6,823 nt of DNA from Paracoccaceae bacterium (GCA_030625695.1 DAOUQK010000205.1:1-6823), one strand, 5' to 3'; positions 1 to 6,698 are shown, counted from the stretch's first letter. Program-made: numbers and translations. The notes: a model not told the origin generated them from the sequence alone.

Positions 1-14
1 CCGTCAAGTGGCAT
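1..14 (-). CDS. Start of a leftward gene running off the window (partial)
   Basis: On the minus strand an ATG lies at 14-12, followed by codons for Met-Pro-Leu-Asp before the window ends. A GAGG Shine-Dalgarno sequence sits at 25-22, seven bases upstream, which is close to ideal spacing. The DNA behind it is AT-rich, as expected of a promoter region. Only four full codons are visible, so no product can be named. If real, this gene is divergent from the META-domain gene and shares its roughly 190-bp intergenic region. A chance ATG behind a chance purine run remains possible. Confidence 0.4.
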
Positions 15-204
15 AGCATCACCTCGGCAAACAAAAATATGTAAGAAAATTGATCAAATAGCTTTACTTCACACGTAATCGTCGCACGGACCCAGGATTT
101 CGGCAAGATTTTTTTCTTGTCAATTGCCTGCGCGTGAGCCAAGCACAAGTGTATGAGCGTTGATGTGAGGCACCTTTGATACGTCTGCCAGCCAGTTCCG
201 CCAG
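15..204. other. AT-rich divergent intergenic region
   Basis: This stretch lies between the putative leftward start at 14 and the rightward META-domain gene. It contains the minus-strand GAGG at 25-22, an 8-bp palindrome TTGATCAA at 50-57, and a small inverted repeat CAAGA-T6-TCTTG at 104-119. I find no convincing -35/-10 pair for either direction: TTGTCA at 117-122 resembles a -35 box but has no good -10 partner. No open reading frame here has coding character. Confidence 0.4.
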
Positions 205-678
205 ATGAAAAGCCTGCGACCTTTCCGGGCTGTGATACTTGTGGCCCTTCTGGACATTGGCAGTGGTGGATTTGTCGACCGGGCGTTCGCATCTGGCAAA
301 TTGAGCGGAGACATCGGAGATATACCAATGACATCATCCTCAGTAGAAACCTTTGACGGCGCATGGATTGTTCAGAAAGCTACGGACATTGATCTGACCG
401 GCTTTGATAACATGCGTTTTGATTTTGTCGCGGGCACATTGTACGGATCAGGGCCATGCCGAAGCTTTGAGACGACTTTTGGGCCGGACACTCAAAACCT
501 GATGTTTTCGCCATTTGAAGTGGGCGGCGGGATGTGTGACGAACAAGTAATGATCACGGAACGCGATTTTTTCCAACAGATCGGAATGGTCAATCGTTTG
601 GAAATTGAAGATGACGGGCAGCTTGTCATGTATAATTTTGATCAACCATTGGTCTGGCTCAAACGACTTGTCGGTTGA
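205..678 (+). CDS. META/HslJ-like domain protein, possibly secreted
   Basis: The 157-residue product carries a META-type domain in its C-terminal two thirds. Visible family hallmarks are a Gly-Pro-Cys-Arg-Ser-Phe stretch (residues 83-88, matching the usual G-x-C-N-x-F), a second cysteine in Met-Cys at 110-111, an E-x-x-F-F helix at 119-123, and a closing strand pattern around 132-152. META domains occur in HslJ and in small envelope proteins linked to stress or antibiotic tolerance; the biochemical role is generally unknown. From ATG 205 the first 29 residues form a weak signal peptide (basic start, hydrophobic 9-24, Ala-Phe-Ala at 27-29) with an Asp at 17 inside the core and no lipobox cysteine. 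There is no clear Shine-Dalgarno before 205 and no alternative upstream start before an in-frame stop at 166-168. A second candidate start, ATG 328, has GGAG at 316-319 eight bases upstream and would give a 116-residue cytoplasmic protein with the whole domain intact. Confidence 0.75.
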   Translation: MKSLRPFRAVILVALLDIGSGGFVDRAFASGKLSGDIGDIPMTSSSVETFDGAWIVQKATDIDLTGFDNMRFDFVAGTLYGSGPCRSFETTFGPDTQNLMFSPFEVGGGMCDEQVMITERDFFQQIGMVNRLEIEDDGQLVMYNFDQPLVWLKRLVG

Positions 679-704
679 CACGGGTCGAGTGACACGGGGA
701 ATAT
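675..704 (+). promoter_or_regulatory. Candidate promoter for the glycosyltransferase gene
   Basis: A perfect consensus -35 box TTGACA lies at 675-680 and overlaps the TGA stop codon of the META-domain gene (676-678). Eighteen bases further on, GAATAT at 699-704 is a weak -10 match (3 of 6). Transcription would begin near 711, about 55 bases before ATG 766. The weak -10 keeps confidence low; read-through from the upstream gene is the alternative. Confidence 0.35.
676..698 (+). repeat. 9-bp direct repeat TGACACGGG, period 14
   Basis: Two exact copies of TGACACGGG occupy 676-684 and 690-698, separated by five bases. The first overlaps the -35 box and the META stop codon; the second fills the spacer just before the weak -10. 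Tandem half-sites across a promoter can be binding sites for a dimeric activator or repressor, but no regulator is known here and chance is not excluded. Confidence 0.5.
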
Positions 705-765
705 TGGGTATATGGGCAACTGATCTGCGCACAGCGTGCGAGAAGTGCGAAGATTGGGAAATGAC

Positions 766-1944
766 ATGTCAAGACTGCTGATGATTGCTCCGGCACCCGT
801 GATAGAATTGTCTGATGGAAAGCTGAGGCTGGATGTAAAGTTTGTGGAAGGCATGAACGTTCACGTGGCCGAATGGGATGGTCCGGTTACCTGCATCCTG
901 AAACGCGGTGCTGAGGATATCCCTTTTGGGGCGACCTATGACCGGGCCGATCTGGATTTTACACTTGAGATCATCGACCGTGAGGCCGCGATAGATGTGC
1001 GTGATCTGACCGCAAATGACCTGATCTTTGCCGGGGCAGATATGTATGACGTGCTGCATCTGGCGGCACCGGAACAACGCCCTGCGGGCACAAAACTGGT
1101 CTATGCCATCGAATACGATCAGGACACACGCCTGCGGATTGCGTCGCTGGATGGCAAAAGAAGTTTTTTGCGCAAACTGCGCTCAAAGGTATGGCTTTTA
1201 AACCAGGAACGTCGCCGCCGCGCCGCATTGCGGGGGTGTGATGGGGTCCAGGCCAACGGTTATCCGGCATTTTCCGCCTATAGCAAACTCAACAACAATA
1301 CGATTCTGTATCTAGATGGCCGGATGCGCCATGCGATCATGGCAACGCCGCAAGAGCAGGCCGCGCGTGCCGTTCATCTGCAATCGGATGCGCCACTGCG
1401 GCTTGTGCATTCCGGGCGGTTGGAACCGTTGAAAGGCGGGCAGGACCTGATCCCTGTCGCAAGGGCGCTACATCAGGCCGGAGTGAATTTTACGCTCGAT
1501 ATTTTTGGCAGCGGCAGTCTTGGTGCCGACATTGCCAAAGACATCGCAGCTGCCGGATTGGGTGATATGGTCCACCTGCATGAACCGGTCGATTTTGAAA
1601 CGGCTCTGGTACCTTTCATGCGTCAGAATGCGGACCTGTTTTTGTCCTGCCACCGGCAATCCGATCCATCCTGCACCTACCTGGAATGTCTTGGCTGTGG
1701 TATTCCGGTTGTGGGGTATAAGAATGCCATGTGGCAACATATGGCTGTGCAATCCGGTGGTGGATGGGCTGTGACACTGGGGGAAATCAATGCTCTTGCA
1801 GATAAAATTTCCGAGCTTTCCGGTAATCCTGCGGCGCTTTTGAAGGCCGGGGAGCTAGGGTTGGAATTTGCCAAGGCCCATGCCTTTGAGACGGAGTTTT
1901 CAAAGCGCATGACCCATTTGGCCGACATTGCACGGGCCCCTTAG
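766..1944 (+). CDS. GT4-type glycosyltransferase (GT-B fold)
   Basis: From ATG 766 the product is 392 residues, a normal size for a GT4 retaining glycosyltransferase transferring a sugar from a nucleotide donor to a glycan or other acceptor on the cytoplasmic side. The donor-binding C-terminal half is clear: His-Ser-Gly-Arg-Leu-Glu (215-220) with Lys-Gly-Gly (223-225) is the phosphate-binding Arg/Lys pair, then an Ile-Phe-Gly-Ser-Gly strand-turn, then Ser-Asp-Pro-Ser-Cys-Thr-Tyr-Leu-Glu (299-307) followed by Gly-Ile-Pro-Val-Val. The second Glu of the E-x7-E motif is E307, but the first is replaced by S299 with D300 beside it. No signal peptide or membrane segment is seen. A GTG at 736 would add ten residues, but ATG 766 is preferred because the protein then begins in typical fashion (Met-Ser-Arg-Leu-Leu-Met-Ile-Ala) behind a GGGA at 756-759. 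The donor and acceptor cannot be told from sequence, and no polysaccharide cluster surrounds it. It converges on the RND permease gene, leaving a 50-bp gap. Confidence 0.92.
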   Translation: MSRLLMIAPAPVIELSDGKLRLDVKFVEGMNVHVAEWDGPVTCILKRGAEDIPFGATYDRADLDFTLEIIDREAAIDVRDLTANDLIFAGADMYDVLHLAAPEQRPAGTKLVYAIEYDQDTRLRIASLDGKRSFLRKLRSKVWLLNQERRRRAALRGCDGVQANGYPAFSAYSKLNNNTILYLDGRMRHAIMATPQEQAARAVHLQSDAPLRLVHSGRLEPLKGGQDLIPVARALHQAGVNFTLDIFGSGSLGADIAKDIAAAGLGDMVHLHEPVDFETALVPFMRQNADLFLSCHRQSDPSCTYLECLGCGIPVVGYKNAMWQHMAVQSGGGWAVTLGEINALADKISELSGNPAALLKAGELGLEFAKAHAFETEFSKRMTHLADIARAP

Positions 1945-1947
1945 AGA

Positions 1948-1984
1948 GTGCCGCGTCAGATATGAATTCAACCCAACGCGACAC
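1948..1984 (-). terminator. Weak hairpin between convergent genes
   Basis: Read on the minus strand, an 8-bp stem (GTGTCGCG pairing with CGCGGCAC, one T-G wobble) encloses a 21-base loop and begins 11 bases after the RND permease stop. It is not followed by a T-tract, so it is not a canonical intrinsic terminator. On the plus strand the wobble becomes a C-A mismatch, so the structure favours the RND transcript. Confidence 0.2.
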
Positions 1985-1994
1985 TGTCTTGGAC

Positions 1995-4900
1995 TTACAT
2001 CTTGAACACACGGTAAATGCCGGGAATGACCAGAACCGTCAGGGCGGTTGACGATGCCAACCCGAACAACAGGGAAATCGCCAGGCCCTGAAATATGGGG
2101 TCGGTCAGGATAACGGCCGCGCCGATCATCGCGGCAATCGCCGTCAACAAAATCGGTTTGAACCGTGTGGCCCCGGCATCAATCAGCACTTCAAGCGTCA
2201 CTTCGCCGCCCCCTTCGTTGCGGATGAAATCCACCAGCAGGATTGAATTGCGCACGATTATCCCGGCCAGGGCGATGAAACCGATCATCGAGGTGGCCGA
2301 GAACGGCGCGCCGAACAACCAGTGTCCCAATATGATGCCGGGGAAGGTCAAAGGCACCGGGGTCAGGATAACCAAGGGCAACCGGAACGACCCGAATTGC
2401 GCCACCACAAGGATATAGATGCCCAGCAAGGCCACGCCAAACGCGCCGCCCATGTCGCGGAATGTCACCCAGGTGACCTCCCATTCACCATCCCACAGCA
2501 AGGTAGATGTGCTTTCATCGTCGGGCATTCCATTCAGGCGGATCGTCGGCTTGGTCAGATCACCCCAGTCGATATCTTCGATCAGATCGCCAACCGCGAT
2601 CATGCCGTAAAGGGGCGCCTCAAATTGCCCGGCCATCTCGCCCGTCACCATTTCGGCATAGCGTCCGTTATGGCGGTATATCGGGAACGAGGCGCGTTCT
2701 TCGACGATGGTGATGACATCGCCCAGTTCCACCACGCCACGGTCGCCCGGTAAGACATTGGTCGGCACCGGAGTCGCCAAAAGGCGTTCATCAATCACCC
2801 GGTCGGCACGGTCCCGTCCGACGATGATCGGGATCGGTTGGCGGCCATTGCCACGGTGCGAATACCCCACCGTGATATCGCCGTTCAACAGCCGCAAAGT
2901 ATCCAAAGCATCGCGTTCCTGAACGTGATAAAACTCCAGATCGTCGGCCGAAAGGGCGGCGCGCAACTGGCGCGGTCTGGTGCCAAAGCTGTCGTCGACA
3001 TCGACCACATAAGGCACCTGTTCGAACGCCCCGCGTATCAGCGTAGCCGTGCGGCGTCGGGTATCGGCATCGGGGCCATAGACCTCGGCCAGCAGGGTCG
3101 CGACCACAGGCGGGCCGGGGGGTGGTTCGACGGTCTTGATGTTGGTGCCGGGGGGCACGTCCAACTGGTTCAGCAAGGTGCGCAGTTCCAGGGCAATTTC
3201 GTGGCTTGAGCGCGCGCGTTCCTCTTTGCCGTGCAGATTGATCTGCACCTCGCCCAGCTCTGGCGACTGACGCAGAAAGTAGTGCCGAACCAGACCGTTA
3301 AAGTTAAAGGGTGCCGCGGTGCCGGCATAGGTTTGCACGGTTTTGACCTCGTGCAGGCCCATCGCGACACGGGCGGCCTGTTGGGCCACGGCATCCGTGG
3401 CCTCGACCGAGGAGCCCTCGGGCAGGTCAATGATGATCGCCAGTTCGGATTTATTGTCGAACGGCAGCAGTTTGACCGTCACATCCCGAGTGTAAATCGC
3501 CGCCAGAGAGCCGAAGGACCCGACAATGACCACCACAAGGGAAATTGCACTGACCATTTTGTTGCGCAGCAAGGGCCGGGCAACGGCCGAATACATCGCC
3601 CCCAGCCGTCCGCCGGGAGTGTCGCCATCGTCATGATGTAAATCGGCGTTTCCGGCGACTTTCAGCATTAGCCAAGGGGTGATCATCACCGCAATGAAGA
3701 ACGAAAATATCATCGCCGCCGAGGCATTTGCTGGAATCGGACTCATGTATGGGCCCATCAGGCCAGACACAAACAGCATCGGCAACAGGGCGACCACCAC
3801 GGTCAGAGTGGCGACAATGGTCGGGTTGCCAACCTCGGCCACGGCGGCAATGGCAGCACCCATCCGGCTTTGGCCCTTCTTCTCCATGCCCCAGTGACGG
3901 GCGATGTTTTCGATCACCACAATGGCGTCATCGACCAGAATGCCGATCGAGAATATCAGCGCAAACAGTGACACCCGGTTAAGGGTATAGCCCATCAGCC
4001 AGGCGGCAAACAGCGTCAGCAGGATGGTCATCGGAATCACCACAGCCACCACAATCGCTTCGCGCCAGCCGATGGAAATGAACACCAGCGCGACGATGGA
4101 AATCGTGGCCAACCCCAGGTGGAACAACAGTTCGTTGGCCTTTTCATCGGCCGTTTCGCCGTAATCACGGGTCACTTCGACGGCGATACTGTCAGGGATC
4201 AGCGGGCCCTTGAGGCTTTCAACTTTGTGTAGGATCGCCTCGGACACATTGACCGCATTGGCCCCGGCGCGTTTGGCAATGGCCAGGGTCACGGCGGGCA
4301 GGCGTTCAACCCCGTGGCCGGCTTCGGTGCCGCCCTCGACCCGGTGCAGGGTCGCCACGTGCATCTCGTCTGTATCAATCACAAATTCCACATCTGCCAC
4401 GTCTCGCACATAGACCGGACGGCCATCGCGCGAGGTCAGTTCCAGATTGCCGATCTGGTCCGGGGTGGACAGGGTATCGCCCAGAATAAGGCTCAGCTGA
4501 TCGCCGCCGCTACGCACGGTTCCGGCGGGTGTCGCGGTATTGGCACCGCGCACCTTGCCGACCAGTTGCTGCAACGTAACGCCATACAGCGCCAGCTTTT
4601 CCGGGTCGGGTGCGACGCGCAGCGCCTCGCCGGTTTCGCCGACAATATACGTCAGACCGATGTTGTCGATCTTGGCAATTTCGGCCTCGACCTCGCGCAC
4701 GATGCGCGTGACGTCATTGGCCGTCATATCGCTTTGACCCGGGGCAGGCGAGAACGTGAGGGTGACGATGGCCACATCATTGATGCCACGTCCCACCACA
4801 AATGGCTCGGGGATGCCGACCGGCAGCTTGTCTATATTGGCGCGGATTTTGTCGTGGACCCGCAGGATGGCGGTTTCGGAATCGACACCGACAAGAAAGC

Positions 4901-5210
4901 GCGCGGCCAGCAGAACCTGATTGTCACGGGTCGAGGAATAGACATGATCGATCTGGTCGATCGACTGGATGATCTGTTCCAGCGGTTCGGTAATCAGTTT
5001 CACCGCATCCTCGGCCTTAAGGCCATCGGCGCGGATATGGATGTCGACAATCGGCACCGAGATTTGCGGTTCCTCTTCGCGTGGCAGGCTGACCAGGGCA
5101 ATCATGCCCATAGCAAGCGAGGCCAGCAGGAACAAAGGCGTCAGGGGTGAAGTGATGAAACTGCGGGTCAGGCGGCCGGCAATTCCAAGATTCTTGATGT
5201 CATCAGTCAT
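1995..5210 (-). CDS. RND-family efflux permease (inner-membrane pump)
   Basis: This is a full-length RND permease of 1071 residues, the AcrB-like proton-driven inner-membrane component of a tripartite exporter. TM1 lies at about 25-42, followed by the family signature Pro-Arg-Glu-Glu-Glu-Pro (43-48). The first periplasmic porter region follows, then TM2-TM4 at about 360-435. Two adjacent aspartates, D427 and D428, in TM4 (Gly-Ile-Leu-Val-Asp-Asp-Ala) correspond to the proton-relay D407/D408 of AcrB. A second porter region begins after TM7. The last membrane block contains Ile-Val-Arg-Asn-Ser-Ile, placing R987 where AcrB has the TM10 lysine K940. The start is taken at ATG 5210, inside the ATGACTGA overlap with the adaptor gene, which implies translational coupling; a GTG at 5237 would add nine residues but lies deeper in the adaptor. 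No frameshift or truncation is seen. Substrate is unknown: the sequence suggests multidrug or small hydrophobic compounds rather than metal, with no firm proof. Confidence 0.96.
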   Translation of the reverse strand: MTDDIKNLGIAGRLTRSFITSPLTPLFLLASLAMGMIALVSLPREEEPQISVPIVDIHIRADGLKAEDAVKLITEPLEQIIQSIDQIDHVYSSTRDNQVLLAARFLVGVDSETAILRVHDKIRANIDKLPVGIPEPFVVGRGINDVAIVTLTFSPAPGQSDMTANDVTRIVREVEAEIAKIDNIGLTYIVGETGEALRVAPDPEKLALYGVTLQQLVGKVRGANTATPAGTVRSGGDQLSLILGDTLSTPDQIGNLELTSRDGRPVYVRDVADVEFVIDTDEMHVATLHRVEGGTEAGHGVERLPAVTLAIAKRAGANAVNVSEAILHKVESLKGPLIPDSIAVEVTRDYGETADEKANELLFHLGLATISIVALVFISIGWREAIVVAVVIPMTILLTLFAAWLMGYTLNRVSLFALIFSIGILVDDAIVVIENIARHWGMEKKGQSRMGAAIAAVAEVGNPTIVATLTVVVALLPMLFVSGLMGPYMSPIPANASAAMIFSFFIAVMITPWLMLKVAGNADLHHDDGDTPGGRLGAMYSAVARPLLRNKMVSAISLVVVIVGSFGSLAAIYTRDVTVKLLPFDNKSELAIIIDLPEGSSVEATDAVAQQAARVAMGLHEVKTVQTYAGTAAPFNFNGLVRHYFLRQSPELGEVQINLHGKEERARSSHEIALELRTLLNQLDVPPGTNIKTVEPPPGPPVVATLLAEVYGPDADTRRRTATLIRGAFEQVPYVVDVDDSFGTRPRQLRAALSADDLEFYHVQERDALDTLRLLNGDITVGYSHRGNGRQPIPIIVGRDRADRVIDERLLATPVPTNVLPGDRGVVELGDVITIVEERASFPIYRHNGRYAEMVTGEMAGQFEAPLYGMIAVGDLIEDIDWGDLTKPTIRLNGMPDDESTSTLLWDGEWEVTWVTFRDMGGAFGVALLGIYILVVAQFGSFRLPLVILTPVPLTFPGIILGHWLFGAPFSATSMIGFIALAGIIVRNSILLVDFIRNEGGGEVTLEVLIDAGATRFKPILLTAIAAMIGAAVILTDPIFQGLAISLLFGLASSTALTVLVIPGIYRVFKM

Positions 5211-6165
5211 GATCTGCAACCACTTTGTCGTCGGCACTCAGACCAGACAGAACCTCAACCCATTCGATGGAATCACGCGTCACGCCAGCCCCCAGAACAA
5301 CCGAACGCTGCAACGGTCCCTGTGCGGTTTGGACCGTCACAAAGTCGATGCCGCCCCTTAAAGTGACCATATCCACCGGCACCAGCAACGCCTGACGCTC
5401 CCCAACCGGCAGGCGCACCGGAACACGACGCCCAATAAAACGCCCGTCCAGATCGGCGACCTCTACATCGGCCAGAACCCGACCATTTTCGATTTGTGGA
5501 TATATCCTGACCAACAGGCCGGTCTTGCCTTCTCCAATGGCGATCTCGCTGCCCTCTTGCAGCGACGCGGAATGACGTTCCGGGATCGACAGGCGCAGGA
5601 AAACGCCGCCGCCGCCAATCACCGCAATCGGTTCACCTGGGGTCGCAACCGAGCCTTTGGCGGTGGGAACCGACAGGACAATGCCATCGCCGGGGGCCAG
5701 AACCTCGCCTTCGCTGACGCTTTGTTCGATCACCTGTTGTTGCGAATGCAGTGCTGCAATCTCGCCCTTCAGCACGTCCACCCCGGCTTGTAACTGGCTA
5801 AGCCGTTGCTTGGTGATGGTGCCGCGAATGATCAGTTCCTCGCCGCGCACCAGATCCTCGTCTGCGGTCTTTAGCCGGGCGTTCAGGGCAGATATCTGTG
5901 CGTCCATTGCCGCCAGTTGAAAGGCCATCTTTTGATCCTTGATCATGGCTATACGCTGCCCGGCCATCACTTTGTCGCCTTCACTGACCGTCAGTTCGAT
6001 GATCGTGCCACTTATCCGCGCCCGCGCCGGAACCCGGTCCCGGGTTTCAACCACGCCGTAAACGGCTTTCCATTCGATGATGCGTTGCAACGTCAGGGTA
6101 AGGGGCTCGGCCTGAGCAAGAGAGGCTGCCAGAATTGACAGAACCAGAGTAAGATAAAATCTCAT
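5203..6165 (-). CDS. RND efflux periplasmic adaptor subunit (MFP/HlyD-like)
   Basis: The 320-residue product is a membrane-fusion (periplasmic adaptor) protein that would join the RND permease to an outer-membrane channel. A signal peptide is clear: basic start, hydrophobic 5-17, Ala-Gln-Ala ending at 19, then Glu. There is no lipobox cysteine, so it should be soluble periplasmic or loosely membrane-bound rather than a lipoprotein. The two lipoyl half-motifs lie at about 45-76 (with Ile-Ser-Gly-Thr-Ile at 51-55) and about 149-187 (with Ala-Pro-Gly-Asp-Gly at 157-161). They flank a helical hairpin (77-147) rich in Ala, Leu, Gln and charged residues. A beta-barrel and a short membrane-proximal domain follow; at 320 residues it is at the small end for the family. 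AGGA at 6178-6175 on the minus strand lies nine bases before the ATG, supporting this start. The gene ends inside the first codons of the permease gene, so the two form an operon. No outer-membrane factor gene is adjacent. Confidence 0.95.
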   Translation of the reverse strand: MRFYLTLVLSILAASLAQAEPLTLTLQRIIEWKAVYGVVETRDRVPARARISGTIIELTVSEGDKVMAGQRIAMIKDQKMAFQLAAMDAQISALNARLKTADEDLVRGEELIIRGTITKQRLSQLQAGVDVLKGEIAALHSQQQVIEQSVSEGEVLAPGDGIVLSVPTAKGSVATPGEPIAVIGGGGVFLRLSIPERHSASLQEGSEIAIGEGKTGLLVRIYPQIENGRVLADVEVADLDGRFIGRRVPVRLPVGERQALLVPVDMVTLRGGIDFVTVQTAQGPLQRSVVLGAGVTRDSIEWVEVLSGLSADDKVVADHD

Positions 6166-6208
6166 GACAGATTGTCCTTTTTGCCGTATGTCGCTGCTTG
6201 ATGGTGCT

Positions 6209-6224
6209 CAAATGATACCATTTG
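6209..6224. promoter_or_regulatory. Perfect inverted repeat, candidate operator of the efflux operon
   Basis: CAAATG-ATAC-CATTTG is a perfect inverted repeat with 6-bp arms and a 4-bp spacer. It covers the whole candidate -10 box of the adaptor-permease operon, the position expected for a repressor operator of TetR or MarR type. No regulator gene is present in the window to pair with it, so the function is inferred from position only. Confidence 0.45.
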
Positions 6225-6239
6225 TATGTCGAATTCCAA
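6212..6239 (-). promoter_or_regulatory. Candidate promoter of the adaptor-permease operon
   Basis: On the minus strand TTGGAA (6239-6234, 4 of 6 to the -35 consensus) and TATCAT (6217-6212, 5 of 6 to the -10 consensus) are 16 bases apart. Transcription would start near 6205, leaving a leader of about 40 bases that contains the AGGA ribosome binding site at 6178-6175. A weaker second pair is TTGAAT (6271-6266) with TATGTA (6248-6243), 17 bases apart. Confidence 0.5.
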
Positions 6240-6265
6240 GCCTACATAAATTGGTAAACAAATAC

Positions 6266-6281
6266 ATTCAATAGTTTGAAT
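6266..6281. repeat. Second 6-4-6 inverted repeat upstream of the efflux operon
   Basis: ATTCAA-TAGT-TTGAAT is a second perfect inverted repeat with the same geometry as the one at 6209-6224 but a different sequence. The two centres are 57 bp apart. It lies in AT-rich DNA, and one arm coincides with the weaker alternative -35 box of the efflux operon. It could be a regulator site or a chance feature of AT-rich sequence. Confidence 0.35.
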
Positions 6282-6416
6282 ATTATTATCTGACCGGGCA
6301 CCGTCATTGACGAATGCACCATTGCTCCCACGAGTTCTGCCGCAAGATTGGTTGGTGGTACTTGGATATGATGCGGTCGGGTTTTCCGCACCGGTTTGGG
6401 GCGATGCTAAGGTGGC
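6282..6416. other. Non-coding stretch in front of the transposase relic
   Basis: No credible gene is seen here. Composition changes from the AT-rich operon leader to GC-richer sequence near 6290, which may mark the remains of the left end of the insertion sequence. A terminal inverted repeat or TA target duplication could not be identified by eye. A small inverted repeat (TGCGG and CCGCA, nine bases apart) lies at about 6371-6389. Confidence 0.3.
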
Positions 6417-6698
6417 ATGATCAACGCGAATTTTTTGTCCCCTGCGCAACGCACCGAGTTGGAGCGGATAGTGCGTCGTCCCAGCGAGGATCACAGCGTG
6501 GCACGACGTGCGAACGCGATTTTCTGGATGATGGGTTGGGTTGCGTGCAGATCGGCAAAGTCCTTTATCTCGACGACGACACGGTTCGGAATTGGCACAA
6601 ATACTACCTTTTCTGGCGGGCTGGACCGGCTGACGACGTTTGGCTGGAAAGGCCGGTTACGAACATATGAACATGGTTTCTTGACAGCCCGCCTTTGA
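6417..6698 (+). pseudogene. IS630-family transposase, decayed N-terminal fragment
   Basis: The fragment begins with the typical IS630-type start (Met-Ile-Asn-Ala-Asn-Phe-Leu-Ser-Pro) and runs through Ala-Arg-Arg-Ala-Asn-Ala-Ile at 6501-6521. The match then jumps to another frame at a T-run (6520-6523) and continues as Leu-Asp-Asp-Gly through Leu-Asp-Asp-Asp-Thr-Val-Arg-Asn-Trp-His-Lys (6524-6601), the helix-turn-helix region. Near 6608 it returns to the first frame for Gly-Leu-Asp-Arg-Leu-Thr-Thr-Phe-Gly-Trp-Lys-Gly (6618-6653). Similarity fades after that, and a stop falls at 6696-6698. Only about 80 residues of a transposase normally around 350 long remain, and the catalytic DDE domain is absent. 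It is therefore an inactive relic. It lies upstream of, and divergent from, the efflux operon. The family call rests on remembered consensus, not an alignment. Confidence 0.82.

Noticed and set aside
50..57. TTGATCAA resembling an FNR/Anr box
   Set aside because: The FNR-type site is TTGAT-N4-ATCAA. Here the half-sites are fused without the four-base spacer, so it is only an 8-bp palindrome.
104..119. CAAGA-T6-TCTTG as a terminator
   Set aside because: The stem is only 5 bp with an all-T loop, no T-tract follows it on either strand, and it lies upstream of both divergent starts, where a terminator is not expected.
736..765. GTG start adding ten residues to the glycosyltransferase
   Set aside because: The extra residues are charged and atypical; ATG 766 follows a purine-rich GGGA and begins the usual hydrophobic first strand of the GT-B fold.
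4314..5150. Long open frame of 278 codons on the plus strand, antisense to the RND permease
   Set aside because: It lies wholly inside a clear, highly conserved permease gene. Its translation has the Arg/Gln/His/Gly-rich look of a GC-rich shadow frame and no recognisable domain.
6162..6494. 110-codon minus-strand frame upstream of the adaptor
   Set aside because: It crosses the operon promoter region and the antisense of the transposase relic, has no domain, and conflicts with the better supported ribosome site and promoter of the adaptor gene.
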